The position numbers and the translations under genes are program-made. DNA of 14,042 nucleotides from NCBI GenBank assembly GCA_020721025.1, contig DYNO01000078.1, positions 1 through 14,042 on the forward strand. Direction: 5' to 3'. Origin of the DNA: Thiomargarita sp. (lineage in GTDB: Bacteria; Pseudomonadota; Gammaproteobacteria; Beggiatoales; Beggiatoaceae). Below are positions 1 through 6,935 of this stretch, one piece after another (the stretch's first letter is position 1; each line of letters opens with the position of its first letter). Under the pieces are notes generated by a model. It was not told the origin of the DNA and did not search any database. It saw nothing but the letters and a program-made list of their open reading frames with translations.

Positions 1-6
1 AAATAG

Positions 7-243
7 AAACAGCTTAATCTACATGGCTTAAAGATGTCAAATCGGTTCTATAACATCTGTCAAACCACCATTGTGCAAGATGCGTGGATGAATCATGCTG
101 ATTTACAAGTACATGGCTGGATTTACAGTTTACAAGATGGTCTCTTGCAAGATTTGGGAATCAATGTAACCCATGCTGAAAATATTGAACTGAGTTATTC
201 TCAAGCCCTCAGCAGAATTTTGCATCCTCATTCCTACCCATAG
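7..243 (+). pseudogene. C-terminal remnant of a beta-class carbonic anhydrase
   Basis: The frame ending with TAG at 241-243 encodes the C-terminal section of a beta-carbonic anhydrase (reversible CO2 hydration). The stretch YNICQTTIVQDAW followed by VHGWIYSLQDGLLQDLG matches E. coli Can (YNLGHSTIMQSAW and IHGWAYGIHDGLLRDL). Family-like residues continue upstream of the first ATG at 34 (LHGLKM resembles LCELNV), but the same frame is closed by TAG at 4-6. No alternative start codon lies between the two, and the ATG at 34 has no ribosome binding site. The zinc ligands (two Cys and one His) and the catalytic Asp/Arg pair lie in the N-terminal two-thirds of the family, so this piece cannot be an active enzyme alone. 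It is either a decayed gene or a gene with a frameshift or base error near the window edge. Family assignment is confident; pseudogene status is less so. Confidence 0.65.
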
Positions 244-295
244 CAGATTTTGGAGAGATTTACCAGCTGCGCTGGGGAGTATCTACACAAATCTG
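244..295 (+). terminator. Nested inverted repeat just after the carbonic anhydrase stop, possible terminator
   Basis: Directly after the TAG stop there is a nested dyad. CAGATTT (244-250) pairs with AAATCTG (289-295), AGAT (256-259) with ATCT (281-284), and CCAGC (263-267) with GCTGG (271-275) around the loop TGC. The structure is imperfect and is not followed by a long T-run, so a factor-independent terminator is only a possibility. Its position between two same-strand genes suits a transcript-end or insulating structure. Confidence 0.35.
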
Positions 296-352
296 ATTTA
301 GCCTTACTTTCCGCTATTATCATAATTTTTGTGTCATTATTAAAATCTCCAT

Positions 353-380
353 CTTGATTCTCGCTGCAACACCCTCATCT
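353..380 (+). promoter_or_regulatory. Candidate heat-shock (sigma-32) promoter of clpB
   Basis: CTTGATT at 353-359 matches five of seven positions of the sigma-32 -35 element CTTGAAA. CCTCATCT at 373-380 matches the -10 element CCCCATNT at all but one defined position. The 13-base spacer is in the accepted range. Transcription would start near 387, leaving a leader of about 30 bases before the clpB ATG at 417. clpB is a classical sigma-32 regulon member, which supports the reading. It also argues against translation from the TTG at 354, which lies inside this promoter. Confidence 0.55.
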
Positions 381-416
381 CAACATTCATCGCAATATCT
401 AAAAAAGGTATTTTTC

Positions 417-2990
417 ATGAATTTTGAGAAACTCACCACCAAATTTCAACAAGCCTTCAGTGACGCACAAAGTCTCGCACTCGGCAACGAAAATCAAGTC
501 ATTGAACCGATTCATGTATTGTCGGCAATGCTCAGTCAAAATGATAGCAGCGTGACGCAGATTCTTTCTCTCGCCGGTGCAAATCTGTCTCAATTAAAAA
601 CCAATGTCAACAATGCGTTAAGTCAGTTACCGAAGGTCAGCGGCGGCAATGAAGGGGAACTACATGTTTCTAATGAACTTTCTCGCTTGCTCAATGTCAC
701 CGACAAACTGGCACAACAACGTAAAGATCAGTACATTCCCAGCGAATTGTTTTTATTGGCTTTGGTTCAAGACAAAGGTTCAGCGGGAGAAGTATTGCGA
801 AAATCGGGCGTGGAAAAAACAGCGTTAGAACAAGCAATTAATCAAGTGCGTGGCGGGCAAACGGTCAACAATCCCAACGCGGAAGAACAACGTCAGGCAT
901 TAGAACGCTATACCATTGATTTGACAGAACGCGCGGTGCAAGGTAAATTAGACCCAGTGATTGGGCGGGATGATGAAATTCGTCGTACTATCCAAGTGTT
1001 ACAGCGGCGTACTAAAAATAATCCGGTGCTTATCGGTGAACCCGGCGTGGGAAAAACTGCCATTGCCGAAGGTTTAGCGCAACGCATTATCAACGGTGAA
1101 GTGCCCGAAGGCTTGAAAAACAAAAAGTTACTTGCACTCGACATGGGATCGTTGATCGCTGGGGCAAAATATCGTGGGGAATTTGAAGAACGGCTCAAGG
1201 CAGTGTTGAAAGAATTGGCGCAGCAGGAAGGACAAATCATTCTTTTCATTGACGAATTGCACACGATGGTCGGCGCGGGCAAGGCGGAAGGCGCAATGGA
1301 TGCCGGCAATATGTTGAAACCTGCTTTAGCGCGTGGGGATTTGCACTGCATCGGTGCGACCACGTTGGATGAATATCGCAAATATATTGAGAAAGATGCG
1401 GCATTAGAGCGGCGATTTCAAAAAGTGTTGGTGAATGAACCGAATGTCGAAGATACCATTGCGATTTTGCGCGGTTTAAAACAACGTTATGAAGTGCATC
1501 ATGGTGTGGATATTACCGATCCCGCCATCGTTGCCGCCGCCACGCTTTCGCACCGTTACATTGCTGATCGCCAGTTGCCCGACAAAGCGATTGATTTAAT
1601 TGATGAAGCTGCCAGTCGCATTCGCATGGAAATTGATTCCAAACCAGAACGCATGGATAAATTAGACCGCCGTTTAATTCAGTTGAAAATCGAGCGGGAA
1701 GCCTTGAAAAAGGAAACCGATGATGCGTCGAAAAAGCGGTTAGAAAAATTAAACGACGATATCAAGCTGTTAGAACGTGAATACACGGATTTAGATGAAA
1801 TTTGGAAGACCGAAAAAGCCAGCGTTCACAATGCACAGCAAATCAAGGAGGAATTGGAACAGGCGCAATTGGCGTTGGAAACTGCACGGAGGGCGGGGGA
1901 TTTGAATAAGATGGCAGAATTGCAATACGCACGGATTCCGGAATTGGAAAAACGGCTGGCGAATGCGTCACAAACGGAAATTAACACTGCGTTGTTGCGT
2001 AATAAAGTGACTGAGGAAGAAGTGGCGGAAGTGGTATCGAAATGGACGGGAATCCCCGTCTCGAAAATGTTGGAAGGTGAGCGGGATAAATTGTTGCGAA
2101 TGGAAATTGAATTGCATCAACGGGTTATCGGACAAGAAGAAGCCCTGCATACCGTTGCCAATGCGATTCGACGTTCTCGTGCCGGCATTGCTGATCCCAA
2201 CCGTCCCAATGGGTCATTTTTATTTTTAGGTCCAACGGGCGTGGGTAAAACCGAATTGTGCAAGGCATTGGCGAGTTTTTTATTTGACACCGATGAAGCG
2301 ATGATTCGGATTGATATGTCTGAATTTATGGAAAAATATTCAGTGTCTCGGTTGATTGGCGCGCCTCCGGGTTATGTGGGATATGAAGAAGGTGGCTATT
2401 TGACCGAAGCGGTGCGACGTAAACCGTATTCTGTGGTGTTATTGGATGAAGTGGAAAAAGCGCATCCGGATGTTTTTAATATTTTGTTGCAAGTGCTTGA
2501 TGATGGACGATTAACCGATGGACACGGGCGCACAGTGGATTTTCGCAACACGGTGATTGTGATGACTTCTAATCTAGGTTCGCAATTAATTCAAGAACTT
2601 GCCGGAGAGGAAAATTACGCCCAGATGAAAGAAGCGGTGATGGCAATTGTGGGGCAACATTTTCGTCCAGAATTCATTAATCGGATTGATGATGTGGTGG
2701 TGTTTCATCCATTGGGTAAAACAGAAATTCGAGCGATTGCCCAGCTACAAATCGAGCATTTACGCAACCGTTTGGCAACTCAACAATTATCGTTACAGGT
2801 CAGCACGGAAGTGTTAGATCAGGTCGGTGAAGCGGGTTTTGATCCTGTCTATGGGGCGCGTCCGTTGAAACGAGCGGTGCAGCAACTGATTGAAAATCCA
2901 CTGGCTCAGGAATTATTGCAAGGGCGATTTGCAGTTGGCGATACGATTCAGGTGACGTGGGCGGGGGATAAAGCCGTGTTTCATAAATAA
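417..2990 (+). CDS. clpB: Chaperone ClpB (Hsp100 disaggregase)
   Basis: Complete ClpB, the hexameric AAA+ ATPase that threads aggregated proteins through its pore together with DnaK/DnaJ/GrpE in the cytoplasm. From the ATG at 417 the product is 857 residues, the same length as E. coli ClpB, and begins MNFEKLTTKFQQAF like the family. A purine-rich ribosome binding site (AAGG, 405-408) lies 8 bases upstream; a longer frame from TTG at 354 would add unrelated residues. Domains in order: Clp N-terminal repeats (about 1-145); AAA+ module 1 with Walker A GEPGVGKT (207-214) and Walker B ending D279-E280; the long coiled-coil middle domain (about 405-525) that docks DnaK; AAA+ module 2 with Walker A GPTGVGKT (605-612) and Walker B D677-E678; and the C-terminal D2 small domain. 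All ATPase motifs are intact. It appears to be transcribed alone from a sigma-32-like promoter. Confidence 0.98.
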   Translation: MNFEKLTTKFQQAFSDAQSLALGNENQVIEPIHVLSAMLSQNDSSVTQILSLAGANLSQLKTNVNNALSQLPKVSGGNEGELHVSNELSRLLNVTDKLAQQRKDQYIPSELFLLALVQDKGSAGEVLRKSGVEKTALEQAINQVRGGQTVNNPNAEEQRQALERYTIDLTERAVQGKLDPVIGRDDEIRRTIQVLQRRTKNNPVLIGEPGVGKTAIAEGLAQRIINGEVPEGLKNKKLLALDMGSLIAGAKYRGEFEERLKAVLKELAQQEGQIILFIDELHTMVGAGKAEGAMDAGNMLKPALARGDLHCIGATTLDEYRKYIEKDAALERRFQKVLVNEPNVEDTIAILRGLKQRYEVHHGVDITDPAIVAAATLSHRYIADRQLPDKAIDLIDEAASRIRMEIDSKPERMDKLDRRLIQLKIEREALKKETDDASKKRLEKLNDDIKLLEREYTDLDEIWKTEKASVHNAQQIKEELEQAQLALETARRAGDLNKMAELQYARIPELEKRLANASQTEINTALLRNKVTEEEVAEVVSKWTGIPVSKMLEGERDKLLRMEIELHQRVIGQEEALHTVANAIRRSRAGIADPNRPNGSFLFLGPTGVGKTELCKALASFLFDTDEAMIRIDMSEFMEKYSVSRLIGAPPGYVGYEEGGYLTEAVRRKPYSVVLLDEVEKAHPDVFNILLQVLDDGRLTDGHGRTVDFRNTVIVMTSNLGSQLIQELAGEENYAQMKEAVMAIVGQHFRPEFINRIDDVVVFHPLGKTEIRAIAQLQIEHLRNRLATQQLSLQVSTEVLDQVGEAGFDPVYGARPLKRAVQQLIENPLAQELLQGRFAVGDTIQVTWAGDKAVFHK

Positions 2991-3006
2991 TCGTAGGGAG
3001 TTCAAG

Positions 3007-3020
3007 GCTTGTTACCAAGC
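3007..3020 (+). terminator. Small hairpin after clpB
   Basis: GCTTG (3007-3011) pairs with CAAGC (3016-3020) around a TTAC loop, 16 bases after the clpB stop, and is followed by TCTTTAT. The stem is short and the T-rich tail weak, so it is at best a weak terminator for clpB. Confidence 0.3.
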
Positions 3021-3027
3021 TCTTTAT

Positions 3028-3070
3028 CGCTTAAGCCTGTCAGATTTCAGAAATTTGGCAGGTTTAAGCG
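3028..3070. repeat. Long hairpin, REP-like interspersed repeat between convergent genes
   Basis: Positions 3028-3047 pair with 3051-3070 without interruption, including a few G-T wobble pairs, giving a 20-pair stem with a CAG loop. GTTACC (3011-3016) and GGTAAC (3071-3076) form a further outer inverted repeat. No T-run follows on either strand, so it is not a canonical intrinsic terminator, although its place between the convergent ends of clpB and the Calx-beta gene suits a bidirectional transcription or mRNA-protection structure. The right arm matches 11231-11246 at 14 of 16 positions, which is why it is called a repeat-family member. Confidence 0.6.
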
Positions 3071-3105
3071 GGTAACTTTCAATGGGTAGGGTTTCGTTCT
3101 ATTCT

Positions 3106-4713
3106 TTAATTTCCGTTTAATTGAATCATTTGAGTGGCTACCGCAGAACGTTGAGCAGTATTTTCCTCAAACGGTGTTTTCCCTGATTCTGTGAATATGG
3201 CGTACAAAGTATATTCTCCAATCATTTCCGGAGTGGTGACGAAATGTAACAGTGGGTAAACATTGTCAATTTGTTGCAATCCACGTTTAAAAGACTGCGG
3301 AATAGCACTGAATAATCCAGAAAGATAACTTGAATCTGTCACATATAAAAGCTGGTCTTCTGGCATATCCGCCGTGCGAACCCCAACCCATAAATCCACT
3401 TGTTGATTGTGGTCTGGAATTGCCGGACGGGCATTGATTTTAACATCAAGATATTCTCCAACCTTATAATTTGAATTTGTTTGGAAGGATAATATTGTTA
3501 AATCTTTTGCAACGACAGTCACTTGCCAAGAAAAAGTGCGTTTGTAAGCATCCGTCATGGTGACAGTGGCACGTCCGGGCGCAAGGGCGGTGAGATTACC
3601 AGCAGCATCTACTGTAATGAGGTTTTTATCAGAAATATTCCAATTTAACGGAGCCTTGGCATTAGAAATATTTAAAGCATCCGCAGTACCCGCTGCTAAA
3701 ACAAGTGTAATTGGCTCTGCTCCCAAATCATCCGTCGGGGTTATCGTCGCTTCAGGGTCATCATCGATAATCGTGAGCTTGGCTTGAGAACGGTATGAAT
3801 TTGTAACAATTCCTTCTGTTAACGAATACAGTGATGTAAAAATAGTTTCATTTTCTTCCAATTTGGAATCTGAAATAAGGGGTACAGAGAATTTTTTTGG
3901 ACTACATTCCCCCTCTTCCCAAGATAACTCATTGTATTGATCACTATAGTCTTGATCAGAACATATAAAGCTGTTGGGGCAGGCTGAACCAGAGTAGGTC
4001 GCATAACGCATCGTTGCTTCGTAGCCGTTTTGGTCGCATTCTAGGCGTTCAATTCCTATCGTAGCCAATGAGTTACTTTCTAAAACGTTATAATTTTTTT
4101 GAGTAAACCCAATCAATGTCATACGGGAATCTAAAAAATACCCATTGCTAGTTTCTTGAGCAAGAGTCGCCCCCGAAATAACATTCAGTCTGTAGTTACT
4201 GATAGGTAATTCTAAACTTTTAGAACCACATTCATTTTCTTGCCAAGTAAGCGTGTATGATTCTTGATACCAACCTTTTATAACTTCAACTGTTGCTGCT
4301 GGCACGTCTCCCACACAATTTTTGCGTTCTACAATAACAGCAGTTTTAGAATCCTTCCCAAAAGCATAGCTGTCCTGTGTAAAACCAATGGTGCTAGAAT
4401 CATCATCCATAATCTCTACAGTACGAATGGGAGTTTGCTCCAGTGTTGCGCCGTCACTCGGATGAGTTAGAACCAATTCTAGGGTTTCTGAGGGTTCACG
4501 GATGGTATCTTGTTTACCCTGAATGTAAAGATATTTTGATCCACAATCATTCTGGACATGTGCCTTATCCCAGTGCAGAGTGACCATATTATCATTCAAA
4601 ACTCCACCGCTTGAGTACCAAAGCTCAACATTATAATCTTCCTGATTTTCTGGCGTGATGACAACATCCACTGAAACTTCAGGACTATGGGGTTCACACT
4701 GTTCCCGCTTCAC
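3106..4713 (-). CDS. Calx-beta repeat surface protein, C-terminal part (downstream of a frameshift)
   Basis: This 535-codon frame has only a GTG as first start and no convincing ribosome binding site. It continues the 210-codon frame upstream: restoring one base in the G-run at 4727-4733 reads through as LTEAGG followed by TLIEVKREQC, a normal Calx-beta opening. It carries three Calx-beta repeats (about 1-107, 108-200 and 201-320), each with a Cys after an Arg-containing strand (C6, C133, C226) and a second Cys in an N/E-x-C-G/S motif (C57, C162, C270). An Ig-like bacterial domain (about 335-402, with ITVDAAGNLTALAPGRATVT resembling Big_2) and a final beta-rich domain (about 405-530) follow. 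There is no transmembrane or LPXTG-like anchor. Calx-beta domains bind Ca2+ and are common in exported adhesins. An extracellular role is inferred from the signal peptide of the upstream part. Confidence 0.8.
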   Translation of the reverse strand: MKREQCEPHSPEVSVDVVITPENQEDYNVELWYSSGGVLNDNMVTLHWDKAHVQNDCGSKYLYIQGKQDTIREPSETLELVLTHPSDGATLEQTPIRTVEIMDDDSSTIGFTQDSYAFGKDSKTAVIVERKNCVGDVPAATVEVIKGWYQESYTLTWQENECGSKSLELPISNYRLNVISGATLAQETSNGYFLDSRMTLIGFTQKNYNVLESNSLATIGIERLECDQNGYEATMRYATYSGSACPNSFICSDQDYSDQYNELSWEEGECSPKKFSVPLISDSKLEENETIFTSLYSLTEGIVTNSYRSQAKLTIIDDDPEATITPTDDLGAEPITLVLAAGTADALNISNAKAPLNWNISDKNLITVDAAGNLTALAPGRATVTMTDAYKRTFSWQVTVVAKDLTILSFQTNSNYKVGEYLDVKINARPAIPDHNQQVDLWVGVRTADMPEDQLLYVTDSSYLSGLFSAIPQSFKRGLQQIDNVYPLLHFVTTPEMIGEYTLYAIFTESGKTPFEENTAQRSAVATQMIQLNGN

Positions 4714-4718
4714 TTCAA

Positions 4719-5351
4719 TCAGTGTACCCCCCCAGCCTCTGTCAATTGATAACTTGGTTCTGAAAAACTCAACCTATTGTTTTTTAAAGCTCGATCAGCA
4801 TCATTATCCACAATTTTCACATAAGAATCGAATTCTTGGAAATAAGTGTTTCCCGCGCTGGTTTCTACCGTAGGCAACATTGCCCCATGAACATCACTGA
4901 GTAGAACTTGAAAATCCTCATCAAATTCTGGTTCAAGATCATCAACCAAGGGCACATAAAACTCTTTCATGCCACACTCATTTTCGCCCCATTTCAATGT
5001 TCCATACGCTGCACCATAATCGACACTCGCTGTTGCTGTTCCCACTTCCGAGACAATTTGATAAGAAGCCACTGCTGCGGGCAATGATTTATCACTACAG
5101 GTTCGTTCAACCATGATTTTCACCGAGCCATCGCCCTCATTGACTTGCACTGTCGAAGTAGGCAACCGAATATAACTGTCACTATAAATAAGTCCATCCC
5201 GTGCTGCGCGCCCATTTCCCAACTTTCCCAAAAAAGTATCATTATTTGAAGAAATTGGGGCAGATATGATTGAATCTGCAAGAGTTGAATATGGATAAGC
5301 CACAACTGTCGAACCAATCAACCCTAAAAAATACTTTGTAAACTGCTTCAT
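4719..5351 (-). CDS. Calx-beta repeat surface protein, N-terminal part with signal peptide
   Basis: The ATG at 5351 has a strong ribosome binding site (AAGGAG, 6 bases upstream) embedded in the last codons of the preceding glycosyltransferase, whose stop lies only 2 bases away, so translational coupling is likely. The product starts with a Sec signal peptide: a K-containing n-region, a hydrophobic core to about residue 20, and probable cleavage after TLA (residue 24). The first Calx-beta repeat spans about 62-185 (VNEGDG, then GTLKWGENECG, then FYVPLVDD, then VKIVDND), with a Cys pair at C85 and C126. A second repeat starts at about 192 and is cut off at residue 210, where the G7 tract throws the frame into TGA. 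The intact gene would run 5351 to 3106, about 748 residues with four Calx-beta repeats. As the sequence stands, only a truncated secreted fragment would be made. Confidence 0.8.
   Translation of the reverse strand: MKQFTKYFLGLIGSTVVAYPYSTLADSIISAPISSNNDTFLGKLGNGRAARDGLIYSDSYIRLPTSTVQVNEGDGSVKIMVERTCSDKSLPAAVASYQIVSEVGTATASVDYGAAYGTLKWGENECGMKEFYVPLVDDLEPEFDEDFQVLLSDVHGAMLPTVETSAGNTYFQEFDSYVKIVDNDADRALKNNRLSFSEPSYQLTEAGGVH
4727..4733 (-). repeat. Homopolymer G7 tract at the frameshift site
   Basis: Seven C on the plus strand (G7 in the mRNA) sit exactly where the two Calx-beta frames change over. With seven G the ribosome reads GCT GGG GGG GTA CAC TGA. With eight (or five) it reads on through ACA CTG ATT GAA into the long downstream frame. 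A minus-one ribosomal slip or transcriptional slippage on the G-run would have the same effect. The tract is seen directly; whether it is a mutation, a phase-variable contingency tract or a sequencing error cannot be decided here. Confidence 0.85.
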
Positions 5352-5353
5352 GA

Positions 5354-6838
5354 CTATCTCCTTCTTGGAATTTTAGATAAAATGCCCGGATGATTTTGTA
5401 GAAACAACACCAATCTTTCGTAATCAGGCTGAAAAATTGCCCCTTGATTCATTCGAGTTTGCGACTCAAAATGATAACCCACCGCTTCTCCCACAAAATA
5501 GTTCACTTTTCCTGCAAGGCTACATCTTAAGTTTAGCTCAACATCTTCCAAACTGTGGCAATAGTCCTCATTAAAACCACCCATTTTTTTAAAAAGTGCT
5601 GTTTCTATTAATAAAAAAGCTGCCGTTGAACCCATAAAATTTTTTTCAGTTCCCATTAAATAGTGATAATCAGTGCGCCACCCATGATGAGAAATCCCCA
5701 ATTTTCCAGACTCATCAAACCACAACTGAATACCGCCATGTTGCACAGTATTATCTGCAAAATGTAAACGACAACCAATTGTGCCACACTGTTTTGAATT
5801 ATCTAAATAAATTTTGGCCATGTGACTAATAGCATCATTAATCAACTCAACATCATTGTTACAAAACAGTACCAACTCACTATCCAGATACTGAAATACA
5901 ACCTTGTTATTAATCCGTCCAAAATGATAATTCTCAAATTTAAGTAATTTTATATGAGACTGGCTCGAAGCAACTAAACAAGAAATCTCAGCCAATTCTG
6001 TTGCTGAAGACCCCGTGTCTGCAATGATAATTTCATAATTGGGATAGGTAGATTTTTCAGCGATAGACAATAAACAACTGAATAACAAATTATTCTTAGA
6101 TTTATGCAGAATAACAACTGTCACTTTAGGATAGCGAGGCAAACAAATTGGTGATGCGTCAAATATAATTTTCGGCTTGATACGACAGGGAAGGTTATAA
6201 CAATGAGTCTCTATAAATATTTGGCGATTTTCTTCCCATTTTTCATCAAGTTGTCCAATTGAACGATGCAAAATAGAAATTTCAAAAGTCACCCCAATAT
6301 TGACACCAAAAATATAATTATTAATACAAAAATCAATATCATAGAAATGAAATCCAGGCAGACCTTCATTAAAAATAGCCTGTAACTTCTTACGATTCAC
6401 CGCGATAAACACCCCATCAATGCAAACAACTGGAATAATCTGGGCTCTAAAATCTCCAGAGTATTGAGAAACTAGGATTTTTTCATGATATTGATGTTTC
6501 ACAATTCCCACAGTTTGCATCACTTCCTGCCACCACACCCCACGATTTGTTAGATGCGTTGTACCTGCCACCCCTAAAATACCAAAATCAGAAGTTTGTA
6601 ACTGTTTTAACAATTTATGCCCCCAATGATGCGTTTCAAAAATAACATCATCATGTACAAATACAATAAAATCATAGTATGCCTGTTTCAGAGCTTGATT
6701 ATAAAGTGTACTTAATGAATACCGTCCTGGATTATTAAATTCTATAATTTGCAAATTCTTAACGCCACAACTTATTCGTAAATGTTGTTGAAAGGGGCGA
6801 TTTGGCTGGCGAGAGCTATAAACAATGGTTAAAGACAT
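5354..6838 (-). CDS. Tandem-domain GT-A glycosyltransferase (family 2-like)
   Basis: Predicted cytoplasmic glycosyltransferase of 494 residues with two GT-A domains and no membrane segments. The N-terminal domain (about 1-220) has the layout of the Glyco_tranf_2_5 type: LYNQAL (45-50), the metal-binding-like FVHDDV (60-65), FYDIDFC (165-171) and HRS (191-193). The second domain (about 237-465) is GT2: VTVVILHKSKN, IIIADTGS, the DXD-equivalent CNNDVE (326-331), MGGFNEDY (419-426) and the acceptor-side motif LEDVELNLR (430-438). The start at 6838 is chosen because AAGGAG lies 6 bases upstream and family-like sequence begins at once; an in-frame ATG at 6910 adds 24 unlikely residues. It appears to be first in an operon with the Calx-beta gene, 2 bases downstream, so that protein or a surface glycan could be its acceptor (inference). 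The sugar specificity is unknown. Confidence 0.85.
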   Translation of the reverse strand: MSLTIVYSSRQPNRPFQQHLRISCGVKNLQIIEFNNPGRYSLSTLYNQALKQAYYDFIVFVHDDVIFETHHWGHKLLKQLQTSDFGILGVAGTTHLTNRGVWWQEVMQTVGIVKHQYHEKILVSQYSGDFRAQIIPVVCIDGVFIAVNRKKLQAIFNEGLPGFHFYDIDFCINNYIFGVNIGVTFEISILHRSIGQLDEKWEENRQIFIETHCYNLPCRIKPKIIFDASPICLPRYPKVTVVILHKSKNNLLFSCLLSIAEKSTYPNYEIIIADTGSSATELAEISCLVASSQSHIKLLKFENYHFGRINNKVVFQYLDSELVLFCNNDVELINDAISHMAKIYLDNSKQCGTIGCRLHFADNTVQHGGIQLWFDESGKLGISHHGWRTDYHYLMGTEKNFMGSTAAFLLIETALFKKMGGFNEDYCHSLEDVELNLRCSLAGKVNYFVGEAVGYHFESQTRMNQGAIFQPDYERLVLFLQNHPGILSKIPRRR

Positions 6839-6842
6839 TTTC

Positions 6843-6850
6843 CTCTCCTT
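6843..6850 (-). promoter_or_regulatory. Ribosome binding site deciding the glycosyltransferase start
   Basis: The minus-strand sequence AAGGAGAG lies immediately upstream of the ATG at 6836-6838. It fixes the glycosyltransferase start here rather than at the in-frame ATG at 6910, which has no comparable site. Confidence 0.75.
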
Positions 6851-6870
6851 AAACTTATCGTTAATAAATA

Positions 6871-6900
6871 TATTATAATGATATACTGAAATTTTTGTAT
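6871..6900. promoter_or_regulatory. Divergent promoter region with overlapping -10 boxes
   Basis: The 97-base gap between the two divergent glycosyltransferase genes is very A+T-rich. It holds TATAAT on the plus strand at 6874-6879 and, overlapping it, TATAAT on the minus strand at 6877-6872. No good -35 element is seen for either direction. If both are used, RNA polymerase could not occupy the two sites at once, coupling the expression of the two transcripts. Confidence 0.35.
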
Positions 6901-6935
6901 TCCCTTCCATATTTCTTTTAAAATAAATTAAATCT

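Noticed and set aside
354..416. Longer ClpB start at TTG 354
   Set aside because: The extra 21 residues have no family match, the codon lies inside the candidate heat-shock promoter, and the ATG at 417 has a ribosome binding site and gives exactly the family length.
908..1381. 157-codon open frame antisense to clpB
   Set aside because: It lies opposite strongly conserved ClpB coding sequence, has no recognisable domain or ribosome binding site, and is typical of antisense shadow frames in G+C-rich coding DNA.
3106..4713. The 535-codon frame as an independent gene starting at GTG 4713
   Set aside because: It starts in the middle of a Calx-beta repeat, lacks a signal peptide and a good ribosome binding site, and joins perfectly to the upstream frame. 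Reinitiation after the TGA at 4719-4721 is possible but would give a cytoplasmic fragment.
4655..4873. Plus-strand open frame opposite the frameshift region of the Calx-beta gene
   Set aside because: No family resemblance; the opposite strand has clear Calx-beta coding character on both sides.
6839..6910. Longer glycosyltransferase start at the minus-strand ATG 6910
   Set aside because: It adds 24 residues with no family character across the A+T-rich promoter region, whereas the ATG at 6838 has AAGGAG at ideal spacing.
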